Shown here one piece after another: positions 46,163-58,513 of a DNA stretch of 64,000 nucleotides. This stretch comes from Panorpa germanica. Lineage: Eukaryota; Arthropoda; Insecta; Mecoptera; Panorpidae. Under the pieces are notes generated by a model. It ran no database searches and was not told the origin of the DNA. It was given only the letters and a program-made list of their open reading frames with translations. The stretch's first letter is position 1. Each line of letters begins with the position of its first letter. The stretch spans positions 20,161,807 through 20,225,806 of the forward strand of contig OY783206.1 of assembly GCA_963678705.1 (NCBI GenBank), given 5' to 3'. The translations under genes and the position numbers were made by a program.

Positions 46163-48687
46163 CTACATAACGAACACTTTTTCTACTCTCTTCATGCAGA
46201 AAGACTGATTAGTCTGAGGGCATATTATAATTCCATTGTTCTCCTCAGCCATTTGTCTAATCGCCTAAAAATAAAAATATTTATATTAAATAAAATACAA
46301 ACATTACATCCTCAAAACAAGAATGTTACGTTACATTCATCTAATATTTTACTTAAGGTAGTTGTATCGTGATAGTCATGCTCAAAAGTATAACTCAGCA
46401 ACCTAAAATTATAATGTAGCTGAAACGTTAGTGTCAAATAGTCTCGTTAAAAACTTTTGTGAAAGTACACAGTCATTTCTTGATTTTATAAAAATTTTCA
46501 ATGTTTACAAAATTTTATTTCTGTAATGGCGTGGACAATAATTTCCATTTTTTTTTATGTGATTAATAACTACTGTTTCTATAATATATTAAATTTTTAT
46601 TGAATTCCTTTGAATCGTTTTTATTTTATTCGATAAAAATAACATTGAAATTACTATTTCCCATAAGAGCCTGTGTTAAAATAACAAAACTTTAATATCG
46701 TTTTTCTCAATAATGGAGTGGTAAATTTTAATCGACCTGAGGTCAATATGTCTTATAATTAATTAAAGAGCAATTAAATGAAGTTTTATTAAAATCCTTT
46801 GAAAAGTCATTCCACGATACAACTACCTTAAACAAAGCCTCATAATATTTCATCTAAAAGGGTCTTATGTTATAGCTATTCTAAATACTAAGAACTATAA
46901 TTCTTAAAAAAGTGTTCTTAAAAACAGTTATAAGTGAATTTATTTTTCAAAGAGCAGTAAAATTAGTCACAAAACGTTGTATATTAGGTAACATTGTTAG
47001 GTAAGTAAACTAGAAACAGATAGCCAACTTTACTTACTTTCTCGCCAAAGACTTGTCCATTTGGTAACATCATCGGCAGGTTGTGCTCGTTCAGAGGTTC
47101 TCCACTAGCTCTGTAAATATTCCCAGACATTAAATTAAAAAAATGAAAGAGAATTTTGTGTATTATTGTTCGTATATAGTTACCTGCAAATTAATTTCGA
47201 TTGTGCGCAATGTGCAAAAGGTAAATTAGCTGCTAGTTCATTAAATGGTGCTTTGCAGACAGGGCAGCGTTTATTTCGGGATCCCACTGAGTAGCATTGC
47301 GGCGTTTTCAATACAGAAAGTCCAACCTATTGTTAAAAAAAAAAAATCAGATTTTTTGTAACATTTTGGATGTTGTTTTTAAATTGATAAGTTTTACTTG
47401 TAGAGCTACAGATAGCACAGAGTGAGACCCTAGTTGAAATAGCCTGTAATTTTCACGGCGAAATTGAAGTTTAAGATCATCCCAACGTGCTGGGTCCATT
47501 AAACTACGATACGGCTCCACTTCTGTAACATAATCTTCAAAACAGAAATCTCGTTGAAATTTTTTTTTGAACAGTGATGGCGAAACTTAGATACGCACAT
47601 CAATTTTAGAAGTAATATCCTTTTAAATCTCATGCAAAACCGAATATAGTAAGTTTTATACTTATAAAATTTAACCTAGCGTGCACGTTCACAGAAAGGT
47701 TCACCACCGCTGCTTTATTTAATCCCACGATTGATTTTATTACCTGTATTACCTGGAAACGCTAATAAAGCCATACAGTGGCTTATTTCCTGGAGCTGAT
47801 CATCTTTAAATTGGGGAAAGAACTTCCGAGCATGTTTTACCGCCTCTAAACGATTGTCAATTCGAACTAATTCGACAAACTCCTGCACACGAAGTCTAAA
47901 CTCCAAGCTAGAGTTTAATTTACGTAATTTTGATTTATTGTCGTTACACCAAGCAGAACATTTAGTTGTTTTATGGTTTGACAGATCAAGTTCTACTTCA
48001 CGAGAAGTTTTGAAGATTTCTGTAAAACTATTCCAATTACTTTACTGTTTTTTATGTATTTTTCTTTGTTAATTTTACCTATGTTAGTTAAATCCTGGAG
48101 CCCTGCTTTCTCGACTAAAACTTCAGCGGTGTTGTGGTACCCAAAACGAAGGAAATGCTCCACTAGGATACGGTCCAAACGAACACGTCGCCAATCATTC
48201 ACAGTGGCCTAGGTAATAGACTTTCAAATAAATATTTTATAAAGAAAAGAAATCTTAACCTCCATGTGTCAAACATTCGTTAACCTGAGCCAATTCACTG
48301 CTATGAATAGCATTTGGAGCGTGGCCCATAAGATGGTCCACTCTCCTTTTACACAAGAAGCCAGCAGCTAATTCTTCGTTGATGCTTTCTTCTGCTTTAC
48401 GTTTTAATACTTGAAGACGTTCTACAACTCCCCCAAGTAGTCGACTAATTTCTCCAGCACTTTTAGATGATAAATTCTTTTGTAAATCATTTGAAGCAGT
48501 TTGAACGTGATTAACTTCTCTATCTAAGGTTTTTTGAGCAATTCTGAATTTTTTATTCAAAACCTCGTAAGGCACCTACAACCAATAATGGAAAATGATG
48601 ACAATGTTATTACGTACTTGATTGTAATTTGCTATTATGTTATTTAACCTTAAGTGTAGGATGTTCAAGAGATCTAACTTCAGACAT
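46163..48687 (-). CDS. MAEA: E3 ubiquitin ligase subunit MAEA (Gid9), CTLH complex
   Basis: Eight exons join in frame: 48687-48649, 48575-48285, 48208-48079, 48019-47744, 47522-47398, 47326-47184, 47110-47038 and 46264-46163, giving 392 residues (human MAEA is 396). The start MSDVRSLEHPTLKVPYEVLN parallels the vertebrate EYPTLKVPYETLN. Then come a coiled coil, a LisH motif at about 117-150 (LDRILVEHFLRFGYHNTAEV), CTLH and CRA regions (CSAWCNDNKSKLRKLNSSLE; DPARWDDLKLQFRRENYRL), and the RING-like finger with C308, C311, H326, C327, C334 and C374. MAEA pairs with RMND5 to form the catalytic RING dimer of the CTLH/GID E3 complex. The exon 2 donor was placed at CAG|GTTAAC because the later GTTAAG breaks the frame. 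Intron 7 holds a TTAA-family MITE. Confidence 0.95.
46357..46827. mobile_element. TTAA-flanked MITE (471 bp) in MAEA intron 7
   Basis: Perfect 15-bp inverted ends, GGTAGTTGTATCGTG and CACGATACAACTACC, flanked by TTAA at 46353-46356 and 46828-46831. The TTAA duplication suggests a piggyBac-type transposase, though a TAA-cutting Harbinger cannot be excluded. It is the cleanest copy for defining the family ends. Confidence 0.8.
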
Positions 48688-48980
48688 TTTAATTCACAAA
48701 CAAATTAATAATCCATGAAAATATTAATGGACAACTAAAATTAAAATTGGAGTATTAAATACAAGAATGATTATAATTGTCAACAAGGAATGCCAAACGA
48801 TTATTTATCACTTATTTATTTCTATTGTTACCAATTTATAGTCGCGACAACAGATGACAGTAGTATTACATGTCGTTTCAATTAGAAAACAATAGAGTCC
48901 AAAAGGAGTCCGTCCTAAGGCGACGCTCTGCGGAGAAACCTATGTATTAATTCATCCGTACTTCCACGCAAGCTTTATTC
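48688..48980. promoter_or_regulatory. Putative divergent promoter between MAEA and an unknown gene
   Basis: About 290 bp between the MAEA start codon and a possible + strand initiator TTCAGTG at 48978-48984. The side nearer 48980 is less AT-rich than its surroundings. No TATA box is obvious on either strand. Inferred from position and one short motif only. Confidence 0.3.
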
Positions 48981-49306
48981 AGTGATAGTCAAGCGCTAGC
49001 CGTGTTAAAGTTATTCGCGTCATTTCTCAAACGGTCGCCATTTTGAATGCCGTGAGTGGGGGATAGAGTATATACTAAAATACCATAATTATCTTTAATT
49101 TTTGGGGTAAAAAAGTGTTATAAATATAACTAATTATACAAAGTGAGTGCTGTGATTGTGTTTATGTATGTTTTGTTACAATTAATGCGCTTTTAGCGCT
49201 GTGACTTTTATCAAAAATATATACAAGCTTGTTATAGGAGACAAGCGCGTGGCTTTTTGGAGGAATATATTATAGTTCTTTGTTTCATACGTCCATGCGA
49301 GCTCAG
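48981..49306 (+). other. Possible untranslated first exon of an unknown + strand gene
   Basis: Starts at an arthropod-type initiator (TCAGT). It contains a GC-richer stretch with GGTCGCCATTTTGAATGCCG, typical of housekeeping 5' ends, and ends at a good donor, GCTCAG|GTAAAT. Short ATG frames are present; the last, ATGCGAGCTCAG, runs in frame to the donor, so a four-residue coding start is possible. No second exon was recognised to the right. Confidence 0.3.
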
Positions 49307-51569
49307 GTAAATTATATATTTATACATTTATTATATATTCAGGCTATAAACTTATATAAATAGTGTGTTATTAACCCTTGAAACATTCTCAATGTCGACC
49401 AAGCTTCTCATTCCAAACACAGATTTTTTTTGCTAAATTTTTATACAAACTTTCCTACTTTCTACAATATATCCCACGCATTAATAACACGAAAACTATT
49501 TCATTGTTATTAATTATCTTTGTATATTTATTTTTAATCTTATAAATGTACCACCTTAGTTTTGTATATCTAATAACGCGGGATTTCATTTAGTTCAATG
49601 GTCCTATTTTCAAACATCATTTCCAACAAAGCCACCTGCTATTTGCTTATTTCTCCTCAGATTTTTTTTATATGTCCATGTACTTATGCATAAGTCATTA
49701 CTTCAATGCGTACTTCTTTTCTATACGCATTTTGAATATATATTTCATTAACTGGACATTCTACTCGCTGGTATTGTCCACTTGATAGCGGCGTTTTTTA
49801 TTTGCAAGTATTCCTTGGAACTTATTTATATTTTTATTTTAAAATTATATAAATATATTACTAATAACAAATACTTGTATTATTATAATGTCATTAAAGA
49901 ATGTGCTATTGTTGATATCTTTTTTTGTTTACTGTTTCATTTTGTACAGTTAGCTTAGAATTAATTTAACAAATATTTATAAAATTCTAATGCTTACGGA
50001 AACCCAAAACTACATTACGAATTCGTTTGTTCATTGTTTAAAATCATTGGGTCTGGAAAATATCCAGGTGTACGTTCGACAGCTGCAATACTCCTATTTA
50101 CCATACAAACAAGAACTCTATATTTAATTGTCACTGAGAAATTTAAATATAATTAAATATTTATTGTTTTTACAAATGTCTGTTATTTTTTACTTTATTT
50201 ACTTAAATTTTTATACTTTACATATATTTTTCATGAAGGTTACAATGATTTGCAACCTTGACAGACATTTTACAGCGATGAAAACTTTTCACTTGTAGAA
50301 ATAATATAAGTTAGGTCGTCGTTGGGAATTTTCCACGAGTTTTTCATCACTAATCTAAATATTTGTTTATTTTCACTGTGTTTATGAATAAGAACTGTTA
50401 ACAATGAAATATATGTATTAATAATAGAATTCAATAACGAAATAAACTATATATGGATTTAATAAAATAATAAGAGTGTTTTGAAGACGTAATAGAATAG
50501 ATCCTGTGAATTGGGCATATACAATTAGTCATTTTTAGGAAGAAATAGATTAACCACCGATAAAAAATATGAAAGTTTTTAAGTGGTCAGAACGGCTGTA
50601 AAATACAGGTTAAAACAGTAACAATGTTACGCTGCGTTACGGTGTAAAAATAGGGCAGAACGAGACCGTGAAAAAAATTACTGATTACCTAGCATATTTC
50701 TACGAATTGCATTTTAATTTACTATTTATTGGAAGTAAAACTGGTATTTCTTGAATACACAAATTATTAATAGAGCTCGTAATGCGTAATAGTATAAATT
50801 CTACCTAATTATTTTGTTGTACGTTTGTAAATATGTAACCTGGCTAGACTAATTTCAAATGGTAATTAAAAATGTATTATGTATACTTAATTATTATTAG
50901 AAATCAACATATTTTGTTTCAACAACGGATTCACAAGTTCACGAGTCGAATTCAGTAAATTATGACACGGTACAATTTAGTTAATTATTTTCAATATAAT
51001 TTGCCCTGGGTAACAGAAACGGTCCTGCATTCATATAGATGTATATTCAATACTTTTTTAAAAAATAAATTTACAGCTGTGGTTATTATACTATTATAAA
51101 TCATTTCTTTGTTATATGTTTAAAAGATTTATGCTGTCGCTTATACCAGCTGGGGTGTCCAGGGGGGATGAGGAGGGAGTTGCTTTGCTATTAAATGTGA
51201 AATGCTATATTTTCTAAGGGTTGGGGGACGTTTTGACCATTTTAGATAACGTAACAATGCCAAGGGTTTTTCTTTGTGAGAAATGTGTATGTATATTTAT
51301 AATTTAACGAATATTTTTTATAAAATTTCATCTTTTTTTTATATTGGTCTGCTTGTATAAATCTTGTAAAACTTTTTTTTTTCTAATTGACGGAAACGGT
51401 GGGAACCAATCTTTTCTGACTAATTGGGGTATACTGATTCTGAATATTTGGCTTATTTTGTTATTTATATTTGTTTTAGTAAAAAAATGTTTAAATAATA
51501 GTTGTAGAACGTTAAAAATCCTTTTAAATGATGTATGATAAGTTTATATACTATGATGGGTTTAAGAGA
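49307..51569. other. Gene-free AT-rich stretch
   Basis: No exon, repeat boundary or RNA gene recognised. If the exon at 48981-49306 is real, this is its first intron. Confidence 0.35.
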
Positions 51570-51755
51570 TGTGGGCAAAATTGTAAGCGCTGTTAAATGT
51601 TAGTGAAGTGCTCTACTTTACAGCGGTGCAGCTCAATATCTATCAGACATACAAAGAAATGTTGCATGCACAAATTGTAGGAAATTGAATTTTCTATCAG
51701 ATTGATAATAACTATTTTTATCGTAGGACGCACTGGTAAGGAGATATTTCAAAAA
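51570..51755. repeat. Dispersed repeat, inverted partner of 16857-17045
   Basis: Reads GTGAAGTGCTCTACTTTACA, GCGGTGCAGCTCAATATCTA and GGACGCACTGGTAAGGAGAT, the complements of blocks in glass intron 1. Confidence 0.75.
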
Positions 51756-53394
51756 ACTGTTTTTACTGATTTGTACATGAAAAAACAAAAAAATGCAGTA
51801 GTTTTTTCTTTTGCAAGTTTCAAAACAAATATGTAGTTATTCTAGCTAATTACCAAATTTCTTTATCAACTTTTACAACAAATACGTTTGACTTAAATTA
51901 GTGCCTGCAAGATTTATAGTCATTTCAAGAGTATTACATTAAACTTATAAATGTGATCAAGCAAATATATTTTTATTATTGAAAAATAATCGAATTGTAC
52001 TGTTACAATGGTCAATTTTCATCCAACAATTGAATCTTATATTTTTTACATGTGTATTACGATTCAAAAATAAAGTTCCGCTATGCAATCTTTTATTTTT
52101 CTATTTTTTTGCTGACATGTATTTTTTTTTTATTGAATTGCTAAATTCATATAATATTTTTTTACATAACCGTTTGTGCGATAACATTTTGCTTGAGTTT
52201 TTATTTTTGTATTTTTTTATTTATTTGGAATTTTGCTATAATCAGCAAAATAATATAAATATGCTAGCAACGTATTTTTTTTTGTTCTATTTATTCATAT
52301 ATGTATTTTTAAACAATAGAATTATTAATATAGTCCAATTAAAAGAACGATTTTAATCAGTATAATAAAATGAATGTTATAGAAATATTTTTTAAAATAG
52401 TTTTGATTAATTTATGTAGTGCCAAAATGATTAACAAAATTGAATACGTAATAATAATATATGGTTAAACAGTTTAAAAGTTTCAAAATATTAGTTTATG
52501 AGACGACATAGTGTGCGAGGACAATTTTATGTGTTTGGTTGTTATCAAATTATACACTTAGTCGTAAACTTATTAGGCAGTGGTGTTGAACAATATGTCA
52601 CCACACTTGCCAACGTAGTACGGGGTCGTCGCTGATAGAACTTAGCATCGGAAATAGGCCAACGTTAAATAAATTAAATAAAAAGAAAGAAAAATAGAAG
52701 ATGGTTCAATAGTGAAATCACTTCACCACCACAGAATTTGATAAAATTTAAATAAGATGTTAATATAAGTGTCCTTAATTTAATTATAAAACTTCAAATG
52801 TTTTAACCGGATGTGAAGTGAGATGTTAAAAATTAAAGTGCGCATATTTAACATGCTGGAGGTCTACAAAGTCGACTAAGTTTTCTCGAATGTCTGAAGT
52901 TTTGACTATTTTTTGGACAGTTAGTAAAAAAGATATATAAATACACGTGTGGGGAGAAAAACTATTTACTAATGTTTGCATAATAATCTAACTTATACTT
53001 TTGCCTCCGATTGTATATAATCAACTACCTTAAGAAAAAGTATCTTGTCATTTTTATATTTCTTGGCAGTAAATGTAATTAACAAAGACTTTCGATAAAT
53101 ACAAAGTGCGTTCTACAAAATATACGTAAACTCGTACAATTCGTTCTGCCTTTGTAATTTTGTGCTGCTTATCTTACCAAATAACAGTCTATACAAATTT
53201 TACGTTTATCTTTTTTGTGATTCTCACTTAACATCCGTTTTAACTTGTTCAACTATTTCTATTCCTTTCTCCCTTTATCATATTGTATATATGCTATCTC
53301 ATTTTATTCATGGTTATTTTTTTACTTTATTATTTTCTTTTTGTACAATAGAAACTTACCGTTTGTTATTACTTGCCAGTGGCGGCGAAGTTTG
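51756..53394. other. Gene-free AT-rich stretch
   Basis: A 125-codon frame at 51979-52356 encodes mostly Phe/Leu/Ile/Asn from T-rich DNA and is likely chance. About 52755-52830 (GTTAATATAAGTGTCCTTAA...CTTCAAATGTTTT) resembles the sequence just after glass exon 3 (20214-20265). An isolated ATCAACTACCTTAAG end of the TTAA family lies near 53022. Confidence 0.4.
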
Positions 53395-53859
53395 AGAGTT
53401 TCTACAGTGTCATAGTTTTCATCAATACGTTATTGTGCACACATCCATAGTAATACAGAAACAACCGTGACAACTACGCTTACTGTTCATCGTGGCAATA
53501 TGAAAGCGTTGTTGCCACATCAGTACTACTGTTCCATTCATCTCTCGAGTTAATTGAAAAATTCACATTTTAAATAATAATATCTCGATAACAACGTGGT
53601 CAATCATTTTCATTTTTTCTTATGAGGTCTGTGACTACGTTTTTTATAACACATCAAATTTTCATGAAGTTCCTGCATTACGTTTAGAATTTAAATTGTA
53701 TTCTCTATAATAGCCCGTGTTAAAATTATAAAATTTTGATTTCGTTTTTTATAAAAATGGCGTGGTCAATATTAAAATAAATAGAGTCATATGATTCAAA
53801 GAATAATTAAAGACAAGTTTTATTAAAATCCTGCAGTAAATGCACCCAGAACACCTACC
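53395..53859. mobile_element. TTAA-family element
   Basis: Shares ATGAAAGCGTTGTTGCCACATCA, CATCTCTCGAGTTA, TCCTGCATTACGTTTAGAATTTAAA and TTTTTTATAAAAATGGCGTG with 60283-60753. The right end is CACCTACC followed by TTAA (53860-53863). The left end is degenerate. Confidence 0.7.
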
Positions 53860-53863
53860 TTAA

Positions 53864-56590
53864 TGTGGCACAAATTAAAAAGCACAATAGAAATTTGTTG
53901 TTGTCACAGGCAACAGTTTTCTTTAAGGAAATGCAATTATAAAATATCTTAATTTAAGTTTTGACCCAAGTGTGGCCTTCAACAAATTTAATAATAATTT
54001 GTAATTTTATTGTGTCTTATTTTGTTTGTTGATAACTTTGGGTAAGTTTATAACTCAAACAAAGCAAACGAGAACAAAGTTTTGCCGAAGTTAACATACT
54101 TACAAGTTGGATTTTCCCGTAAGTCTTGTGGTAAACTTTTCACAAAGTTTTATCTTTATACATACATATATATATACACACATAAATATATATCTACAAA
54201 AGTATGTATATATATTTATTATACAGAACTTTGTAAACTTTTTGTTTTAGGAAACTTTTAATTGAAGAAAAGTTTAAAAGAAAATCATAACTTATTCAAA
54301 AAAAAAAAAATTCTCAAAATTAGTTATTTAAAAAAAAACTGAGTAAAATATAATTTATTTAAAAAAAAAAGAAAAATTAAAATACTTTTTATAATTTATT
54401 TTAAAATTATAAAACTTTCTGAAAATGAAAAACAGATGGTGATTTTCATACCATTAATTAAACAAGGAAATCCTCTAAACGGGGTCTTTTTTTTGAGTTC
54501 AATTGCGACAGGCTTATCCCTCTTTGAGAACGTTCATATATTAACTATACATGTTTATTAATTCTTTTATTCATGTTATATTTAGTGTTTCAAACTATTT
54601 TTATGAGTTTACACAAAATAATGTTAATTTTATGATTGTTTGTTTTTTAAATTAGGTAATTCATTGATAGACTGTACATTTAAATTGAATAAAGTTACAT
54701 GCGAAACGAAAACTCACAAGATTAATTCAAATTCAATAATATAGTCATTCAATTAATTTATACAAAATACTTTTGTAATAAATACAATCAATAAATAAAT
54801 TTTTATATTTAAATTTAGATTTTTTTTTCATAATATTTTTTCGATAAAATTTGCCGAGGTTTTATCTTTGATTCCGGATAGTGATAAAGTATGACGCTAG
54901 ATTTCCGGAGTTGATTTAATTATTTGCAATATATAATCTGAAATTTGAAAGAGAACTAAGCAATTCACGCACATATATGAGATATGTACACCATAAAAAC
55001 TGCCTACATAGAAGGAGGTCGTTGATGATAGTATGGTAATGTCTCAAGCTGGTGTCCAATAAGTGTGAAAACGCTCTAAAAGTACGTTTAGTTAAATTTT
55101 AAAGAAATGTATTTAATATTTATCTATTTCCGGTGCTAGTAACTTAATCAAGTTAATCAAGCCCAGAAAATGTAGCGCTGGTCTGGGTGGGGATGTAAGC
55201 ATAATTATAATTCGTGCAACATAATTGCTCTCAGCCATTTTGATATAGCCAGAGCAGTTTCTATTCTATAATCAGGAATCCTGAATATAGAGTGAATTGT
55301 AAAGTGTGATATTGAAAAGAATTTAATATTTCCTTTTAACACCACCCCCTCCCCCATACTTGATAGAATGACGAAATACTTTGCACAGATTTAGAATATA
55401 CGTAAATATATCAAATACATGTTTTAAAATTTTATCTTTGACATTTCCGTCAAAATTACATTGACGTTTACTATTTTGATGCTACCGTTGTCCCGAACTT
55501 ATACTTTGCGGTTAATCCGCTGCGTGTAGTAGTTAAATAATGTATACTAAAATCTGTGAACGAAATATATAAAATACTTCAATTTATGAGTGATTGTTTG
55601 GTTCAAGTACGTATAGATTGAACAATACTTGTTGATACTGTAACTAATAGAAGGAGATACTACTTGTACTTATTTAATTCTATTTTTAAACTCAGATCCA
55701 TTCTAATTTCTAAACTGTTCATTATCTATTTTCTTACTCTGAAGAGTCTATATCGATTCTAAATTCACTATATTTTATTCTAAACTCCAGTTTATATTCT
55801 AAATTAAGCAAAAAATACAAAAATAAAACAGACGAACTGTATTTCTTTCATGAAGAAAGAACCTAAGACTACTCAAATTACATTGGTAACGAATTAAATC
55901 ACGTTTAGACATAGACAAATATACCTATTATTAATTTATATTTAAAATTATGTTAAATTAAACTAAATCTACATATTCATCAAGTATATCATATTACTAT
56001 TCATTATTAATAGGATGACAATGCAAATAAACAGCTGGTATCGGCCATTTTGTCAACGTCTTTATTTTCAAGTTCATATCTTGTAATATGTCATACTCAC
56101 TATACATATACAAAAATAACTTTCTTTTTTGTCTATAATGTACCGTTATTTGTACATAAATTAATTGGTTCAGTATACACACGGACTACTTCTTTGTTTC
56201 GCTTGGTGTACACTGGTATGGGAATACCTAACCTATCCATAGATATAATATATTAATATATATAGCTGACTATATATCATCTTTTGAATGCGAACCCATT
56301 CTACTGTTTTAATGTGTATTGTATATTTGTTAAAATACAGGGCTTGCAAACGTTTAAATATTGTTTATTCTTTTTTTAATTAAGAGATTTTGTAGAAAGC
56401 AATGCTTCGTGATACCATATTGTCGTCTACAATTAATACCGTTAGCTGTTCCGAAAATTACTTACATTTGTCAAATATTTTATTGTCTTTATTTATTTAA
56501 TTCTACAAATTACATTGCCTTTATTACTTAAATTTAACTAAAATAAACTAAACTTAAAGCAATTTTAAATTTAAAAAGCGTTCATTCTTC
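53864..56590. other. Gene-free stretch with low-complexity patches
   Basis: 54160-54225 is TA-rich (TATATATACACA...) and 54295-54420 is A-rich. Nothing else recognised. Confidence 0.4.
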
Positions 56591-56775
56591 TTCTCGTATC
56601 GCTCTTCTCCTTTTTGGTCACAATACTGTCAAGTTTGCAACATTTGCAAATTCATGGTTTTCTCTCTTTTCCTCTTTCTCTCTCCCTCTTTTCTGTACCG
56701 CCATCCATCTCCTTCCTTCTTTGTCTTCTCTCAGCTACTCATCTATCCTCTTTTTCCTTGACAACCTTAATTTCT
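56590..56775 (-). repeat. Pyrimidine-rich LINE-like patch
   Basis: Composition and short motifs (TTCTCTCTTTTCCTC, CCATCCATCTCCTTCC) resemble the LINE C-terminal region in glass intron 5. Too short to translate convincingly. Confidence 0.3.
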
Positions 56776-56879
56776 TTACTGCTCCCCTACCCTACTGCTA
56801 TTGGCTGTCCGAAAGTAATTTTCGTTTGTCAAATAAATGCAATTATTTTATTGCGTGCTAGAAAACTCGAAGTTTCCAA

Positions 56880-57230
56880 CGAAAACGAAAAACGAGCCAT
56901 GTCGAAACGTGTTTCGTGACTATAGAATTTTTAACAATAGCATAATAGGGGATTTTACTGTGTCGTATTGTGAGGTTGTATGTGTGTATTTAAATACTTA
57001 TGAGAAGTATTTGTGCACATCTCTGCTCATGATGTTTACTATCAAAAGCATGCAACGTAATTGCCCTGCGACCTAGAAACACAGTCGCTCAAAACCAATT
57101 TCAAATTATTTTTTTTTCATTCGAGCTTGTGCGCTCTCTCACTCTCACTTGCACTCTCATTCAGTTCGGGCAGATTGGGGGTTCGCGTTTTTAATCAGTC
57201 GACCCATGCACGCACGGCCTAAAAGTACAG
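56880..57230. repeat. Dispersed repeat, copy A
   Basis: Matches 59810-60175: GTTTCGTGACTATAGAATTTTTAACAATAGCATAATAG, then CATGATGT and AAAAGCATGCAAC, then CTCTCTCACTC and CATTC.GTTCG.GCAGATT. Copy A runs into a mariner remnant. Confidence 0.7.
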
Positions 57231-57375
57231 CCTTCCTCAATTTTTCAACATAATCGCCATTTAAATTCAAACACTTGTCATACCGTTTCTTCAACTTGCT
57301 TATTCCTTCTGCATAAACATTTTTCGGTGACAATCTCTGACAAAACACTCCGAAAAATTTACGGGAACTGTTCAA
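57157..57375 (-). pseudogene. Mariner-like transposase C-terminal remnant
   Basis: The - strand has a 72-codon frame with NVYAEGISKLKKRYDKCLNL and NGDYVEK. This is the C-terminal pattern of mariner-family transposases (YA.GI.KL..R..KC....G.Y.E). The DDD catalytic core is absent. It overlaps the right part of the dispersed repeat at 56880-57230, so it may be part of a larger mariner-derived element. Confidence 0.6.
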
Positions 57376-58105
57376 AAAAACAACTCCGACATCATGAATG
57401 GACGGTTCGTTTTCACGAACGTTTTTGTCAATTTTCTTGGTAAAATCTTCACTAACTACAAGAGGTTTTTACCCCTTTCTGTTCATCATGAATGTTTGTC
57501 CTTCAAGTTTATTGAGTTATATAAATATAGGTGTATAAATAAATATAAATTCACCACCCATATTTGCGAGATTAAACAAGGTTGAAAGTCCCTGTTTTTA
57601 TATTCAAGATAGAGGACAATATAAAATGATATTGTCTATCTCTTTCTGTTGAAGTCCACTCTCATTTTAACAGGAATGTTAGAGCTATGTTTTTATTAAT
57701 GTGTGTGTGCGAGTTTCTGTCAGTAACAAGTATGTAACCACAAAAGTACAGTCAGTACAACAATTTTAAATTAGTTTATTTTTATAAAGAAAAATAATAA
57801 ATAATTATATGTATTATCATTCTTGTCTTTCAGTTATAACAGTTCACTGTTGTACCCCCCCCCACTATTTAGATAGAGATATAAATACTCATCTAACATA
57901 ATTTAAAAATTATTAGATTATCTTTTACGTATCTATTTCCACACACGATTGTCGATTGCCAAATTGTATTTATGTTATGCATTAAGAGCACAGTGCATTA
58001 TACATACGGTTGCTGAACTCATAACATCGCAAAAGTTAGTTAAGGAGAAATAACAGTTCGAAGTTGAATGATTAACTTAGCATGTTTAAAGGGAAATAAC
58101 CTTGG
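57376..58105. other. Gene-free stretch
   Basis: A run of C at 57856-57864 and AT-rich sequence; no gene or clear repeat. Confidence 0.35.
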
Positions 58106-58108
58106 TAA

Positions 58109-58510
58109 AGCCGGCACGACACGATGCTACGAACACCTCCAACATTGGACGCTTGATGGTTGTACGCAGCGTGTGGTCAATGTCAAACTAAGTGTGTCCA
58201 ACGTTCATGTTGGAAGAAGTTTGGGCTGTTGTTGTTCTTTTGACCCGCGTCAAAAGGGATTTTTCTACCCCAACCACAACCTTGATCCACATGTCATGCA
58301 CTGCAGCACGAATGTTCAACATTGGACTTAAAAAGTTTTTGTTAAAAAGTGTCAGTGTCAACAATATCAACAAATTAATAAAAAAAAAATCATTCAGATC
58401 AAACATTCGTTCCACTGTGTAGTAGGAAAGTCGCCATGTCAATCTTCCAATATTTGACGTTGGTGGCAAGCATTTGAATGAAACGTTCACTGCATCGTCT
58501 GGAACCGGCT
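58109..58510. mobile_element. Second Harbinger-like MITE family (402 bp)
   Basis: Ends AGCCGGCACGACACGATGC and GCATCGTCTGGAACCGGCT are inverted, flanked by TAA (58106-58108, 58511-58513). The interior has repeated CCAACATTGGAC and TCCAACGTTCATGTTGGA palindromes. No transposase. Confidence 0.7.
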
Positions 58511-58513
58511 TAA

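Noticed and set aside
48255-48284. MAEA exon 2 running on to the GTTAAG donor at about 48262
   Set aside because: That donor leaves a phase that gives a stop in exon 3; CAG|GTTAAC at 48285/48284 keeps frame and gives a normal-length intron.
51979-52356. 125-codon + strand frame rich in Phe, Leu, Ile, Asn
   Set aside because: Composition follows the T-rich DNA; no ATG-led start context, no family resemblance, no splice or neighbouring exon.
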